A DNA stretch of 64,000 bases from Panax quinquefolius (lineage: Eukaryota > Streptophyta > Magnoliopsida > Apiales > Araliaceae), in the NCBI GenBank assembly GCA_020205615.1, contig CM035170.1, forward strand, positions 32,054,123 to 32,118,122, read 5' to 3'. The notes beneath the pieces are model-generated. The model was not told the origin of the DNA and ran no database searches. It was given only the letters and a program-made list of their open reading frames with translations. Below, in pieces: positions 10,351-22,208 of this stretch. Each line of letters opens with the position of its first letter. Within the stretch, counting starts at the first letter, position 1. Both the position numbers and the translations under genes were made by a program.

Positions 10351-13300
10351 TATGATGCCCCCAAATCCGGGTTACCTGACCCCCGAGTTTGGTGCTCACG
10401 ATCCAAAAAATAACTGACATCTAACTACCCATTCATTGATGAATATAAACACACATCTCATTAACTAATATAGTTAATACATTATCCAAGGTCTTCTAAC
10501 CTTAACATTACAAACATACCCTTAGATATACAAAAAGGGTTTACAAAATAACATAATTAATAATGTTTATCATAACGACTTCAGTAATACACCTTTGCCT
10601 TTGTCCTTGTCAGCCCCTCCAGCTACTTCGTTCCTAGCTGAAATATTTTATTTAAGCAAGGGTGAGAAACAAATTTGCTATGCAAGTTAAGACATACAAT
10701 GAATGTATAAGAATTAAGAATAGCAGACTATCAATTCGATAAAATGACACCAAAGTTCGAAGAACTTTCAAATAGTTGAACAAATCGTTAATCAATAACA
10801 AGTCTTCTCGCATCCTATGCAAAACAACAATTTGATAGTGAAAGAGTACAAGCTTTCAAAGTTTCTACGATATTCGATTGAATAATTAGAATTCATTCTA
10901 CGTAATAAAAAAGTGGAATATTTTCCAGATTTATGCTGAGTGATCCATTGGATCTTGAACTTCTTTTCTCGATTAACTATCAAAGGTTTTACTTTGATAT
11001 ACCCAGGTGTATCAGATAACCATAAAGATTAAATCATACCCCTCCACAAGTACACAAAGTGATCAGCTTCGTTATACCCAATATTATGCGTAATACTAAC
11101 ACGTGCGCGCAACGGCCGAATATACGACCCCAAGGTTCCCTTTATATAAAAGGTTGTTCTTCTCAGTCTTATAACCAGAATTTGAATCACATTAACGAAA
11201 TACTATGATTTCAATATCTAATCGCTTTCTCGATCTAGCCGAAAGAATTGGCATTGACCTGTCAATAATAATTTAGTTCTCTTCTCGAACCTATCAAGTT
11301 TTAATAAATTTTTATCTTGCCAGAACAATTAGCTAAGACATATCTCAACAGGATTTAACAATAGACATGAATCAACTATATTATTTGAAATCAATAATAA
11401 ATTCTACGGATGTGAATAACCAACAATAGTTATTCTCCAAGTATAATATCAAAATCAATAATTCAATTTGAATTAATAAACATGCACTAACTACGAATAA
11501 TCAACAAAAATTCTCAGACGTGGCATAATCAACAATAATTATCCACCAATATATTTAAAAAGATATAACTCAAGATTGATTTAAGAAAACTTGCCTTCTA
11601 CGTTGATTACTGCTACATAATATACTTATATGCGTTTGAAAGACCTATAGCCAACAATATCGGTCTCACAATTAGCACAACAAATCACAACACGTAACAT
11701 TGTAATTTACAGTTAATATATCTCCTAGACACATTATCACGTAGTCACATCAGTGTTTATAACCTATATAAACACTTTTCAAGTCTAACTAGTTCGGTCT
11801 GGTTGGACTTTGGTCTTATCTCGGTGTCCTGGTCACCGTATCCGACAATTAATACACTAACTGTCAATTAAACTCGGTCTCAAAGCTTCAATATTATTTT
11901 AGATAAGTCAAATATCATTCATAATATTTTTCGGAAGCTTTTAATAATTTTTAAACAATTATTATATTTATAGTAATTTTTCAAACACTAAAATTATTTT
12001 TAAATAATTTAAATATCAGATATTACCATCATCAATAATATTTAATTAATATTAAAATATTATTGAAATACTTGTAAAAATATTAAAGTTATTAATAACA
12101 ACTCAAAATATTTTTAAATCACCAATATTCTCTTTTAATGATTTTTAAAACAGCTTAAAATTATTTTTAAACAATTACAATTAATATCTAAATATTAATA
12201 AATTTCTCAATATTAAAAGTCATTAATTATAACTTAAAATATTTTTATATCACTTATCTCATTTTTAAATCAATAAAACCATTTTTAACTCATTTATTTA
12301 ATATAATAATTAAATAAATCTAATATCATTAATATTAATTATTAATGAAAATTACCTCAAAAATATTAAAAGTTACATTTTATAACTCAAAATATTTTTA
12401 AACACTTTATTCTCATTTAAAATGACTTTTATAATATTAAAATCATTTTTCTCTAATTTATTTAATATACTTATTAAATAAATTAAATATAATTAATATT
12501 CAAATAAATATAAATATTAATGAAAATATCCCAAATTATCAAAAGTTAATTTTCATAACTTAAAATAATTTTTAAAACTAATTTTGTAACTTTTAGAAAT
12601 TTATTTCTATTTTTAATCATTTTTCAGAAATTAGAAAACTAAATTAATTAAATTCGTCGATAAAGGCTTTAACGACGCTTTCTGTCGCTATTGGTGTTCT
12701 TGATCTTCAAGAACACTGACAAGCAGTGTCGTGGTGCTAGGTTTGACCAACTTTTATTATCTGTTCATGTAGGTTTGAGCCAACTTAGACATTGATCATG
12801 TAGTATTGATGTAATTAATACTACATGATCCAACCTTCAACTAGGTCATACAACCACTCAGATGCAAGATCTAAGTCTCCAAATATGTTGTCAGGACTGT
12901 TCTGGGTTTTTTGGGTAACCTAGAAACCCAGACAGTTTCATGGTGTCACTTTCTAGCTCATTTAATTTAGTGTTCTGGCTATCACTTAGGTGTTTTCTTG
13001 GTCCAAACATGGAGTAATCATGTTAAGGAATAACTATATAAGATGATCTCAGTCCAACTACATCATAATCTCCAGATTTGATCCGGTCAAACCTGGTCAG
13101 AGAACATGTTCTTACGGTTTCTGGAATTTCCAGAAAATTGACTTCGAGATCAGATGGCCTACTTTGACCATCCACTACTTCGATCATGTCTATGATTTAA
13201 GGGATCTAAAGGTATGGATCTAAAGTTATAATAACAAGATACAACCTAGATATAACCACATCATCAAACTACATAAAATATGTCATATTCAAGCCTTAAA

Positions 13301-14537
13301 AAACATTGTCAGACACTGAAAAAGATCTTACTTGGTTACCCAGAAACTCTTGGTCATGCTCGGTCAACTGACTTTGACCAAAAATAACTTGTATTCTGGA
13401 CATGGTATGACCATGATTCCACTTCTAGATTTTAGTCCTCATGTCATACTACAAATCTATAACTTAAACCACAACACATCAAAAACAGAGAAGGATTTAT
13501 GGCCTCTGACATTTGTTTGTCAGACCACTTTTTAGGGTTCTTAGACAGTTTTCAAAACTTGGTTTTTAAAGCATTTTAATGCTATGGATCTATAATATAA
13601 CATCATAGATCATCATATAACATCTTATAGCATGCATATAAACACATAAACACATACTTTATATAAGGATACAAGATCAAAGGTGAGTTAGGGTTTTATA
13701 CCTTCTAGTTCAAGCTTTGATCTTTGTTCTACTATACTGATCTTGATGTTTGAGAGGCTTATCTAGTGACTGAAACACTTAAAGATTTCGTGGGTTTGGA
13801 GAGATAGAAGGCTGGTTGAGAGCTTGTAAGCAAATAGGCTAATTTTGTGAACTTTCTCTCTCCTAAATCACTTTTATCTTTGATTCAATGAATCCAAATG
13901 TGCAAGGTGGCAAGTTAGATCAAATTTACTGAGATATTTGATCACATGGTCTTATCCAAGATGGTGAGTCACTAAATCGTGCAATATCTCTTACAACTTA
14001 AGTAAAGGGGTATTTTGGTCTTCTCGCCCCCAAAAGGGTATTTTCATGTTTTAAGGGTATTCTAGTCATTTAACATCATTCTCTTTAATTCTCACCCTTA
14101 GGGTTTGATAATATCAATTAGGGTTTAGGGTTCTCGAATTTATAATTAGGGTTTACCGACATTCGATTAGGGTTTCTAACTGTGTGTTAGGGTTCCTTAA
14201 TCACAGATTAGGGTTTCTAATCCCTCATTAGGGTTTACTAAATTTATACCCTATCCGATCAATCATTGTTCATCAACTTTATACTGTACTAACACTTACT
14301 CATCAATACAATTATTATAACTATATTTTCTACCGAATCCCTATCCAGAACTAGGGTTAAGGTTTCTATTCTCTGTTAAGCACAACTCTACTCATATTTC
14401 TCAGTCAATACACAAATTGACCACTTCTGTAAACTCGTATCACAGATACTTAGCACAATATTGATAGTCAGTATCAATATTAAATAAAAAGAATTTATTC
14501 ATAAAATTTTGAATTATTGAAATCATGGGTTCTCACA
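10351..14537 (-). repeat. 4.2 kb gypsy LTR shared by elements F and A
   Basis: It starts TATGATGCCCCCAAATCCG after F's primer site and ends GGGTTCTCACA, directly followed by the polypurine tract of element A. It is therefore the 5' LTR of F and the 3' LTR of A at once, the layout left by recombination between LTRs of neighbouring copies. Its length of 4187 bp is long even for Tekay-type chromoviruses. The left third resembles LTR 6598-8877. The middle (11930-12650) is extremely AT-rich, built of AATATTTTTAAA-like runs. The right third (12650-14240) has normal composition and a telomere-like motif cluster. I found no gene in it. Confidence 0.75.
14099..14236. repeat. cluster of telo-box (TTAGGGTTT) motifs
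   Basis: Seven to eight copies of TTAGGGTT(T) lie within 140 bp, mostly as ATTAGGGTTT separated by 8-18 unrelated bases, and another AGGGTTAAGG lies near 14350. This is not a continuous telomere tract. On the element's sense strand it reads AAACCCTAA, the plant telo-box found in promoters. It sits near the upstream end of the LTR in transcription order, where promoter elements are expected. Confidence 0.75.
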
Positions 14538-14553
14538 TTCTCCCCTCTTTGTA
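14538..14553 (-). other. polypurine tract, element A
   Basis: The minus strand reads AAGAGGGGAGAA up to the LTR end at 14537. The adjoining GGATTTCGTCCTCGGAATC block recurs next to the tracts of B, H and E, confirming the 3' end of an internal region. Nothing recognisable follows between 14554 and the end of gag at 14735. Confidence 0.8.
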
Positions 14554-14734
14554 AGGATTTCGTCCTCGGAATCACCGCTTTCTTATTCTCTACAATCTTT
14601 TAAAGTTGTATCATCAATTCATTCTTATCAACACAATATTAGTTTGTGTCTCCTATACTAACATGTGACTTGGATCTATAAAAGAAAATGATTCACCGCT
14701 ATATCTATCCAATATTACTCACGTAATTTAATTA

Positions 14735-15887
14735 CTAAAAAAAATTGTTACTTGTCGCCACCTCTTGGGCAACCACTGCATCTTGCACCGCCATGTTAAA
14801 TGTACAGGTTGTTGGTCTTCCTGGTTGTGCAGGTCCTCTAATCGTCAGGGTTCCGCTATCGGGTCCCTTGTTGACAGTTCACTTCTCCACATTCCTCTTC
14901 GGACAATTCCGAACCAGATGATCTGTCAATCCACACGCAAAATAACCTTGTATCTTCTTCGGGCGGGGGAAATTGGACGACATGTGTCCTTCTTGACCAT
15001 AGTTATAACAGACTCCCTTCCTCTTCAAACAAACTCTTGAATAATTCTTCCCATAACTCGCACATGGCTCACTCCCTTTCTATTCTCTTCTGTCTTGTTA
15101 CTTGATTGGGTATTCTCACTCCACTTTCTCTTGTTCGGATTACTACCACCACTACTACCTCCTTCATTTTTTTTTCTTCTTCTTTTCTTGATGAAATTGA
15201 GATGCAGCATCGCTCCCTCCTTCAGCAATTATCGCTTTTTCCATTAAAGCCGCAAACGTATTGATCTGAAATACAGATACCTTGTTGAATATTCTTGGCT
15301 TTTCTCCATTCTCAAACCTTTGGGATTTTCTCGCCTCTGTGTCCACCTGATGAGGTGCAAATCTCGCTAACTTGTTGAATATAGCAGCGTATTCAGATAC
15401 CGACATGTTCTCCTGCTTTAGTTCTAAAAACTTGACTTCCATCCTGGCTTGCATACTCGGTGAAAAGTAGTTCTCAAAGAACAACTCCTTGAATCTTGTC
15501 CAAGTCACTACAGTTGTCCCAGCTCTAGCCTGATTAGTCTCCCACCAGTAATTGGCTTCTCCCTTCATCAAGTAAGTAGCAAAAGCGGTCTTTTGGTCCT
15601 CCGCCACCCTCGCAATAATGAATGTTTTCTCCATCTCCTTCACCCAGGTTTGGGCTTGAATAGGATCCGTATTTCCCTTGAATTCTGGCGGTCCTACCGC
15701 TTTAAAATCATTGAAGTTCGCCAATCTATTGGTTGGTTGTTCTCTTGTTCTTGTTGCTGGTGCTATATTCCTCATAGCTTGGGCTATCATATTCGTAAAG
15801 TTTTTCATCGGGTCTACTTGACCTCCTTCATTATTCACCGACAGCACTTCTCTTTGATTTCGATTCGATCTGTCATCTAGGCAGCAT
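14735..15887 (-). pseudogene. gypsy gag (element A), pol absent
   Basis: From the ATG at 15887, a frameshift after about four codons leads into a 227-codon open stretch (15847-15164) with FNDFKAVGPPEFKG, AQTWVKEMEKTF, QKTAFATYLMKGEANYWWE, FKELFFENYFSP and KFLELKQ, the retrotransposon capsid domain (Retrotrans_gag). After another frameshift in a run of lysines the C-terminus holds knuckle remnants near 15030-14900, one with CYN and a second of the form CG-x-H-x-C. It ends CTFNMAVQDAVVAQE and a stop at 14735. In autonomous relatives FNMTVQDAV is followed at once by protease. Here 3' noncoding sequence follows, so pol was removed between gag and the polypurine tract. Confidence 0.8.
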
Positions 15888-16256
15888 TATCTGATTTATA
15901 TAAAAATCTTACATTAATTCTCTTTCTCTACACAAATTCTTATTAATAACACAATAAGATTTTAACATAATTTCTCTTATAATCACATATTTATTCAAAT
16001 AACACACAGTACATTTAGTACTTAACACATACAACTATCCCTTGTTAAACAAATATTAGGATTAACCCATACAATTTTACACAAAAAGTTGCAATTCTCC
16101 ACAACTTTACACAAAAGTTGCAATTCTCCAAAATCATCTTAATATTCATACTGAAAATAAAGATTCATACAAACATATATATATTTACTTATGCTCACAC
16201 ATTGTTCTCGATTTTACAATCTTACCAAAAGATTCTATTGCTTATACTTAAGCTAT
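15888..16256 (-). other. spacer between ORF1 and gag, element A
   Basis: Copy of the 369 bp spacer of element F (9117-9485), with the same paired ACAACTTTACACAAAAGTTG units near 16075-16125. No coding sequence. Confidence 0.6.
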
Positions 16257-16488
16257 TCACCGTCTACTCCTTTCACCAGCCTTCTTCTTGGGACACTTGT
16301 TAAATTCGTGACCCATTCCCCCACATGAAAAACATTTTCTCGTATTCAGCTAAAGATAATTGTGAGAAATATGTCCTTCATATTTACAATTGAAACAAAC
16401 GTTCTTCCACATCATACATTCTCCCAAGTGAGTCTTTCCACACTCGCCACAGACTTGCTTCTTCTTCTTCCACATCATACATTCTCTC
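16257..16488 (-). pseudogene. ORF1 C-terminus of element A: three zinc knuckles
   Basis: This is the tail of the same ORF1 as at 9486-10145, better preserved for its cysteines. It has CGECGKTHLGEC (a C-x2-C-x3-H-x3-C knuckle, common before the standard knuckles in plant gypsy gag), CFNCKYEGHISHNY (last cysteine changed) and CFSCGGMGHEFNKC, ending KKKAGERSRR and a stop at 16257. A duplicated 18 bp unit CTTCCACATCATACATTC (16404 and 16467) bounds an extra segment absent from F. The N-terminal part is lost at 16488, where the tandem repeat begins. Confidence 0.7.
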
Positions 16489-16840
16489 GTAGGCAAAACT
16501 CGCCAACACTTAGGTAAAAAGTCAAAAAAGGGGCCAAAACCCGCCTTGGCCGTCGAAATGCCATGCAAACACATACATAGTACCGCGTAGGTATTAGGCA
16601 TGCATTACAACTTACGGGACTCGATTCTGACACACGAAAGATGAGTTAGTAGCCCATAGGCAAAACACACTAACACTTGCCAAAAGTTGACAAAGAGTCC
16701 AAAACTCGCCTCGGCCGTCGAAATGCCACACAAACACATGCAAGCATCGCGTAGGTATTAGTCACATGGTACAACTTACGGGACTCGATTCCGACATACA
16801 GAGGCTGAGTTATCAGCCCGTAGGTAAAACTTGTCAACAC
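16489..16840. repeat. tandem repeat of about 165 bp, two full units and a partial
   Basis: Units begin CGTAGGCAAAACTCGCC at 16489, CATAGGCAAAACACAC at 16655 and CGTAGGTAAAACTTG at 16819, so the unit lengths are 166 and 164 bp. Shared blocks are GGCCGTCGAAATGCCA, CGCGTAGGTATTAG and ACTTACGGGACTCGATTC. The base composition is richer in GC than the surroundings. The third unit fades after about 22 bp. It abuts the truncated gypsy ORF1 on the left and the CACTA element 30 bp to the right. It may be a satellite monomer pair or part of a larger transposon end; I cannot identify it. Confidence 0.75.
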
Positions 16841-16868
16841 TTGAAGAACACAAACAAAACTAATTTAA

Positions 16869-17195
16869 CACTACAACAAAAAGGCTTATCAGCGACCGCC
16901 TATCAACGACCGCGTATGGTCGCAGATGAGTATTAGCGACCAAATGGGATCACTGATATTAGTCGTAGGTAATCTGGTCGCTGGATGGACATCAGCGACC
17001 ACTAATAGTGACCGACGTATTAACGACTGCAACCAGCGACCGTATCCGACGCTAATCTGTCTCATGCTGAGTCATTTGTAAGGTGTGACATGGAAATCAT
17101 GTCATCGACTGGTAATAGCGACCGCATTGATCGCTAGTATCCAAGAAGGACATGCGGTCGCTGTTACAGTGTTAGCGACCACATGCGGTCGCTGA
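16869..17195. repeat. CACTA terminal inverted repeat and subterminal repeats
   Basis: After the terminal CACTACAACAAAAAGGC, the motif AGCGACCGC or its complement GCGGTCGCT recurs about a dozen times in both orientations (for example 16891, 16984, 17030, 17117, 17154, 17176). ACATGCGGTCGCTG occurs at 17151 and 17181. Such clusters are the binding sites of the element-encoded DNA-binding protein in En/Spm elements. The partner terminus is not in the window. Confidence 0.8.
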
Positions 17196-17719
17196 TGTGT
17201 GTTTTTTTTAAAAAGTTTTCCTGTTTTATTAATTTCCCAAAAATAACCTGCTTTGTACCTGCTTTCTATCCCAACACACAGAAGTATATATAAGCATCCA
17301 TATTAACAACCATCCATAATAACTACTATATGATAAACATTCATCCATGAATAAACATTTATCCAACACAACAAGTCTAGCTCTTCAACCAACACAATAC
17401 AATCATAAACATTCATCCAACAAAATACAATCGTAAACATCCATATAAACCAATATAATTGTCCAAAGAATGAATCTAAAAAAGTACAACGCTTTAAAAA
17501 TCTAAAAAATAAGTCTAGGCGCTCTTCATGGATCATCCAAATTAGGATCCTGTAATTAACAAAATAATAAAACATATATGTTACATGTGGTGATACTTGC
17601 TATGACTTAGGGAAATCTAAACAATAGATAATGTAGTGAAACATATAAGTAAGACAATGACTCAGAGACTATAAACATATAAGATAATGTAGCTAAACAA
17701 TAAACGATATATACATGGT
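17196..17719 (-). other. noncoding region of the CACTA element
   Basis: AT-rich stretch with loose repeats of AAACATTCATCCA and related words (17290-17450). It probably includes the 3' untranslated part of the transposase-type gene. Open frames here are short and without recognisable domains. Confidence 0.45.
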
Positions 17720-19115
17720 CGTCGATTTCATTGCGTCGTATTTCGTCATTGTGTTCTTTATTGCCGCCATTACATCCGCCAACTCATCAGGACTCAAAGA
17801 CTACAGATGCCCACCCAGTATACGAAGAAGATCATGATCCTGATAGATCTCTCTCACATAATTAGCATGAGTATGATAGGGTTGATAACCTGATGACTGT
17901 GTAGACTGGGTGGCAGAGTTGCATATGCCACTGATGGTCGGGGGTCGTTTTTGTCCTTAGCCTTTAACTTAGTTTTTCTTCATGACGAACGGCCTCTCCT
18001 ATAATTCTTGATCAATCGACAGACGTGGGGTGCCTTCAGGATAGCGCTCGTTCATTAAGCTCTTATAAGTGTCCTGTTAGAAGGTCAACAATTAAATAGT
18101 TAAAAATAAATAAATAAAATGCTAAAAAAAGTCGTCACAATTTATAAACAACATATTAGTATAAAGTGAACTTATTATCGCTTAACCTAATAAAACCTCA
18201 AAGTGGAATTCATCACGGGTGGCCACATATATATCCAACCAATTGATAGGTTGACCTTGAGATTGAGACTCCTAGAGTTCATTTTATCATATTTATATGT
18301 AAACATATGATATTTTAGCTATAAAAGATGATTGTAAACATAACATACGTACCCTGGAAGCAATATGTTGCAGTTGTGATATAATGCCGCCCCGATACGT
18401 GCCTTTTGCCTTTTTGCCATCTAATACACCTGAGGATCTATTCGAGGCGGCAGTCTTGGGCCTTTTGACCCAGCTCTCAGCTCTCCACTGGTCACACATC
18501 TGCACCCATATAGGTTGTGCGCACCACCAAGGGCTATGCTCATACATATACTGCTCACCTTGTCCTGGATGGTCAATCTCATCATTATGCAGGGCTTTTT
18601 GTCGTTCCTTATTCAGATTGTCTTTAGTTCGGATGGCGCACTTTTGCCAGAACAGAGTCTGAATAACTGATGCATGCGCGTCGTCCCATCTATACTGCTT
18701 CTGTAAATTAAATAACAATAATAATATTAAAATTTTTATATTACCATAATCTAACATTACTAAACAATATTATTTGATTAACTATGTATTATCTATCAGA
18801 GTGATAAAAAAATATACCTGAAATTCAGCCCAACTGCATCCTTATGGGCGAGAGGTGTTCTCGCCCATGTAATCACTGAGCGTAGGCCAGTTCTGTAAGC
18901 ATAATTATGAAATGCACTTCACAATTTTACTATCTTGAAAATCACTACAATATAAAATAATTTACATTAAAATATATTTATAACAATGGAAATATTAAAC
19001 GCTTATATATACACGATGTTTTAACTTACGTGCTTTCTGGAAGAGGACGGATCTGTATGAGAATGTGATCATCCGGATTAGACGGGGCCTTCAGCACATG
19101 ATTAGGGTCCGACCC
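17720..19115 (-). pseudogene. CACTA transposase-type gene (plant Ptta/En/Spm family), multi-exon remnant
   Basis: Minus-strand exons with GT-AG borders can be read: 19115-19030, 18892-18818, 18700-18353, 18271-18187 and from 18073 down to about 17720. The third holds KQYRWDDAHASVIQTLFWQK, PWWCAQPIWVQMCDQW, KTAASNRSS and GGIISQLQHI. This is the WD..., W..C..W, NR and G-G-S/I pattern of the plant Ptta/En/Spm transposase family. Then come ESQSQGQPINWLDIYVATRD and DTYKSLMNERYPEGTP, and a tail with QPYHTHANYVREIYQDHDLL. Stops occur in the last exon and reading phase is doubtful at exon 2/3, so it is decayed. The 5' end was removed by element B. The role in intact elements is binding the subterminal repeats or catalysing transposition. 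Confidence 0.7.
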
Positions 19116-22100
19116 TGTGACACCCTTAAATCCCGGTACTTCATTACCTAAAGATTTGGTGTTCACGTAATCAAAACAATCATATCTAACTACCCAATTA
19201 TAATAAATTGAATAATAAAAACCTGCCCATACAGGATTACTTTAATAAAAATATTATCTCCCAGGTTCCCTAACCTTTAATACAATCATTCAAGTGTGGA
19301 AATTAAATTATTACATCACGTCATTATTAAAAGTCTATCATCATAACGATAAAGCAAATTACAAGTCTTCATCACTTGTACATTTTTCCCTTTCCTTTAC
19401 TAGTTGTAGGTTTATCTACGTTCTCAACCATAGCTGCAATAAATGTATAAATATGCAAGAGTGAGCAAACAAAGCTCACTTGAAATAAGAATAAATATCT
19501 TTACATCACTTGCCAAAAATAGGCTCAATAGAACTGAATGATTTGTTCTATTAACATTCTTAAATATACTACTGAGGGTGAAATGACCATGAACCATGTC
19601 CATAGTTATAAGTAATCTTTCAACTTTAACTTTAACAGTCGTATGACTATAAGGACTCCACGTACTTAGGGGGATCAATCCTTCGTACAATGTATTGTGC
19701 ACAACCATTTCAACGCTAAGCGTAAACCCCTAAACATAGGGTTGTTCATCTTAGTATTTAGAGTACAAGTCCGCACCAAAGAAAGTTTGGTTTGGATAAG
19801 CTTTCAAGGGTAATTAAAGTTTAATGATCATCAACTAGGGACTAGTTGAATCAACAATGCTTGATAACACAATAGTTGTTTAATAACAACATAACTTATA
19901 ACATTTGAGAATCATAGGTGAACTGACTATATTCTAGACTCATGCTTGAAATAACTAGAGAGCATAAGTATTGATCAAAATAAAGAAATGGTAACCTTGG
20001 CTTGAACAATAATAAGCTAGGTCTATATTCTTGTCAAATTAGAATTTTAGTTACCGAACATGCATTAGTTGATAGCAAGCTGGAAATAATGCTTACTCCA
20101 CATTGTTATAAGATATACAAAGTGATTGAACCATTCAACACAAGGAATGAAGGTTCAAGAAACATTTTTTATAAAAGAATAAACTAAAGAAACTTGTTTA
20201 ACTATAAACAAGTTAGAGTAAGTCAAAAATGATTGGAATTCCAATAATTTAGAATTAAAACATGCTCAATGTAATAGATGAGATTTTCGGAACTTGCATC
20301 ATCATAAATAACTAGATACAAGAAACTTGCTCAATTAAAAGAATGAAGTTACACAATGTAATAATAGAACTAACTCAATGAAAGTGTAGAGTTAGAAATC
20401 TTGCCTCGAGCATAAGCTAAAATATTAAACTCACGTTCACCTATACAAAGTATTAAAACCATAACATCTATTAGACATACTAATATTCACTTTTCAATAT
20501 AAAACGCATTACTAACTAAACTTGTTATTTTAACACAAGTCTTATACCACCAATTACATTTCAGAATTCCCAAGTGTTAATCATCATAACACTTAACTAA
20601 CGTTCATTGTATAAACTAAGTTATCACATAACGTGTTTTTTATTTACTAATCATTTTTGCAACTTTGATCTTACTAACCACAATTCACTATGTTATGTTA
20701 ACCTTAACATTGCACATTTAACATGCTAATATAATTTCAAACCATGCTAGGATGTTTCCCCCAAGTCTGTTGTAATAGCAGAAGTCAGAATCTCAAACTG
20801 TAGGTATGGGCGCAGCATTTCCACGCCATACAAAGGCTCGGGACCCAGATACCAATTTGCACCATTTTTGCCTTGTACTTGGCAAGGCATTGCACGTTGT
20901 TCGTATTGACAGACGCAGAGAAGGCTATGAACAGTAGCCGACTTTAGCCCAACAAACACAAATTTCACCCAATAGACAGTAATATTAACACGTAAAATAA
21001 ATATACAACTATCATAAACATGATTGCTCACATTTACAACCAATTAGCAAAATTTAACAACCGCAAAAACTATTTTAATTTCTCAAAATTCATGTTTTTC
21101 ATAAAAATTAAATTTTCTTGACATTCAACCTAAAAATCATCATTGTGATTTCAAAACATTACCAATTCAACTCTTTCAAATTACGTTATGTTCGTATCTC
21201 AATGAACTATCATATACAAGCGTCAATTTACAGTTTAACATAAGAATTGGCCACTATAATTGAAAATTACTCAAGCCATATGAAGAACATATATACTGTC
21301 AAAATTTTCTTCTACTGTCAAACGAATTTAGCATACAAATTTCTTGTTTTTAAACATAACTCTAGCATCATAAGCATGTATCATCACAATTACCAAGTAT
21401 CTATCCACAATTCACAAATTTGATTTCACAAAATACATAAAAGTTTGCCGTAATACTCATAAACATAAATAATATCCAATTTGTAGAACATACCTTCAAT
21501 TATCAACACAATCGTTGTCAATTACTTAAATTGATGTGAAAATTCTTAAGACTCTCTCAATTTTCTCTGAAGCTCTCATAAAACTTGATACTCTCAACTT
21601 GGAAAAATAGAATTCGTAATAACAAGGAACTGATATTCAAGCGCAAGAATAAAACTGATACTTAATAACACAACTAATGATATTAACGGCTATAACATAA
21701 ACGTATATAATATAAATATATTATATTTATTATTTTATTTGTTTTATTTAATAAAAACTAGAAATCCCAAAAGCCATAAGGCTTGTTTGGCAAAAACCCT
21801 TTAAATATTAAAGAATTAATATATTAAACCTTGTTTGGTAAAAACTAAATTAAACTACTTTAATTTATTTTAATAACTCCATATAATATAGTTATTTGTC
21901 ACACTATATTTAATCAAGCTTTCATATTTATTCTAATTAATTCAAATCACAATTAATTAAATAGATCCTTTAATCACAAAAACAATACAAATAATTAATC
22001 ATTAAATTGAAATATCAATATAATAATCATTTCCTTAATTCATCAATTATTTATTAAATAAATAATTAACTAAACAAAATTAAATCAATTGAACAAAACA

Positions 22101-22208
22101 AAACTAAATCAATTGAACAAATATTTATTCAACAATAATCACATGCATTAAATATTTATATAAATCAATAAATATTTAATATTACATTTAAAATTCTGGA
22201 ATGTTACA
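19116..22208 (-). repeat. 3' LTR of element B
   Basis: It begins TGTGACACCCTTAAATCCC and ends TGTTACA, 3093 bp. Blocks TTTGGTGTTCAC, AAGTCTTCATCACTTGT (19362) and a GTAACCCATA-like centre are shared with LTR 6598-8877. The left flank within the CACTA gene ends GACCC (19111-19115), the candidate target duplication, and the right partner is lost. It includes AT-rich stretches at 21700-22190 and no gene. Confidence 0.8.

Larger units (their letters stand above)
16869..19115 (-). mobile_element. CACTA (En/Spm) transposon, cut at the right
   Basis: It starts with the terminal sequence CACTACAACAAAAAGGC, the hallmark of plant CACTA elements, preceded by TAA, the likely 3 bp target copy. Subterminal repeats follow, then a minus-strand transposase-type gene whose 3' end faces this terminus. 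The element is interrupted at 19115/19116 by the LTR of gypsy element B. The other half was not found, because the far side of B is rearranged. Confidence 0.8.

Noticed and set aside
14099..14236. True interstitial telomere
   Set aside because: TTTAGGG units are never contiguous; 8-18 unrelated bases separate them.
17303..17575. 90-codon minus-strand frame in the CACTA element
   Set aside because: Built from repeated AACATTCATCCA words, rich in W, F, I and V by composition; no domain.
18384..18662. 92-codon plus-strand open frame
   Set aside because: It is the shadow of exon 3 of the CACTA transposase-type gene on the opposite strand, where a known domain and splice borders are seen.
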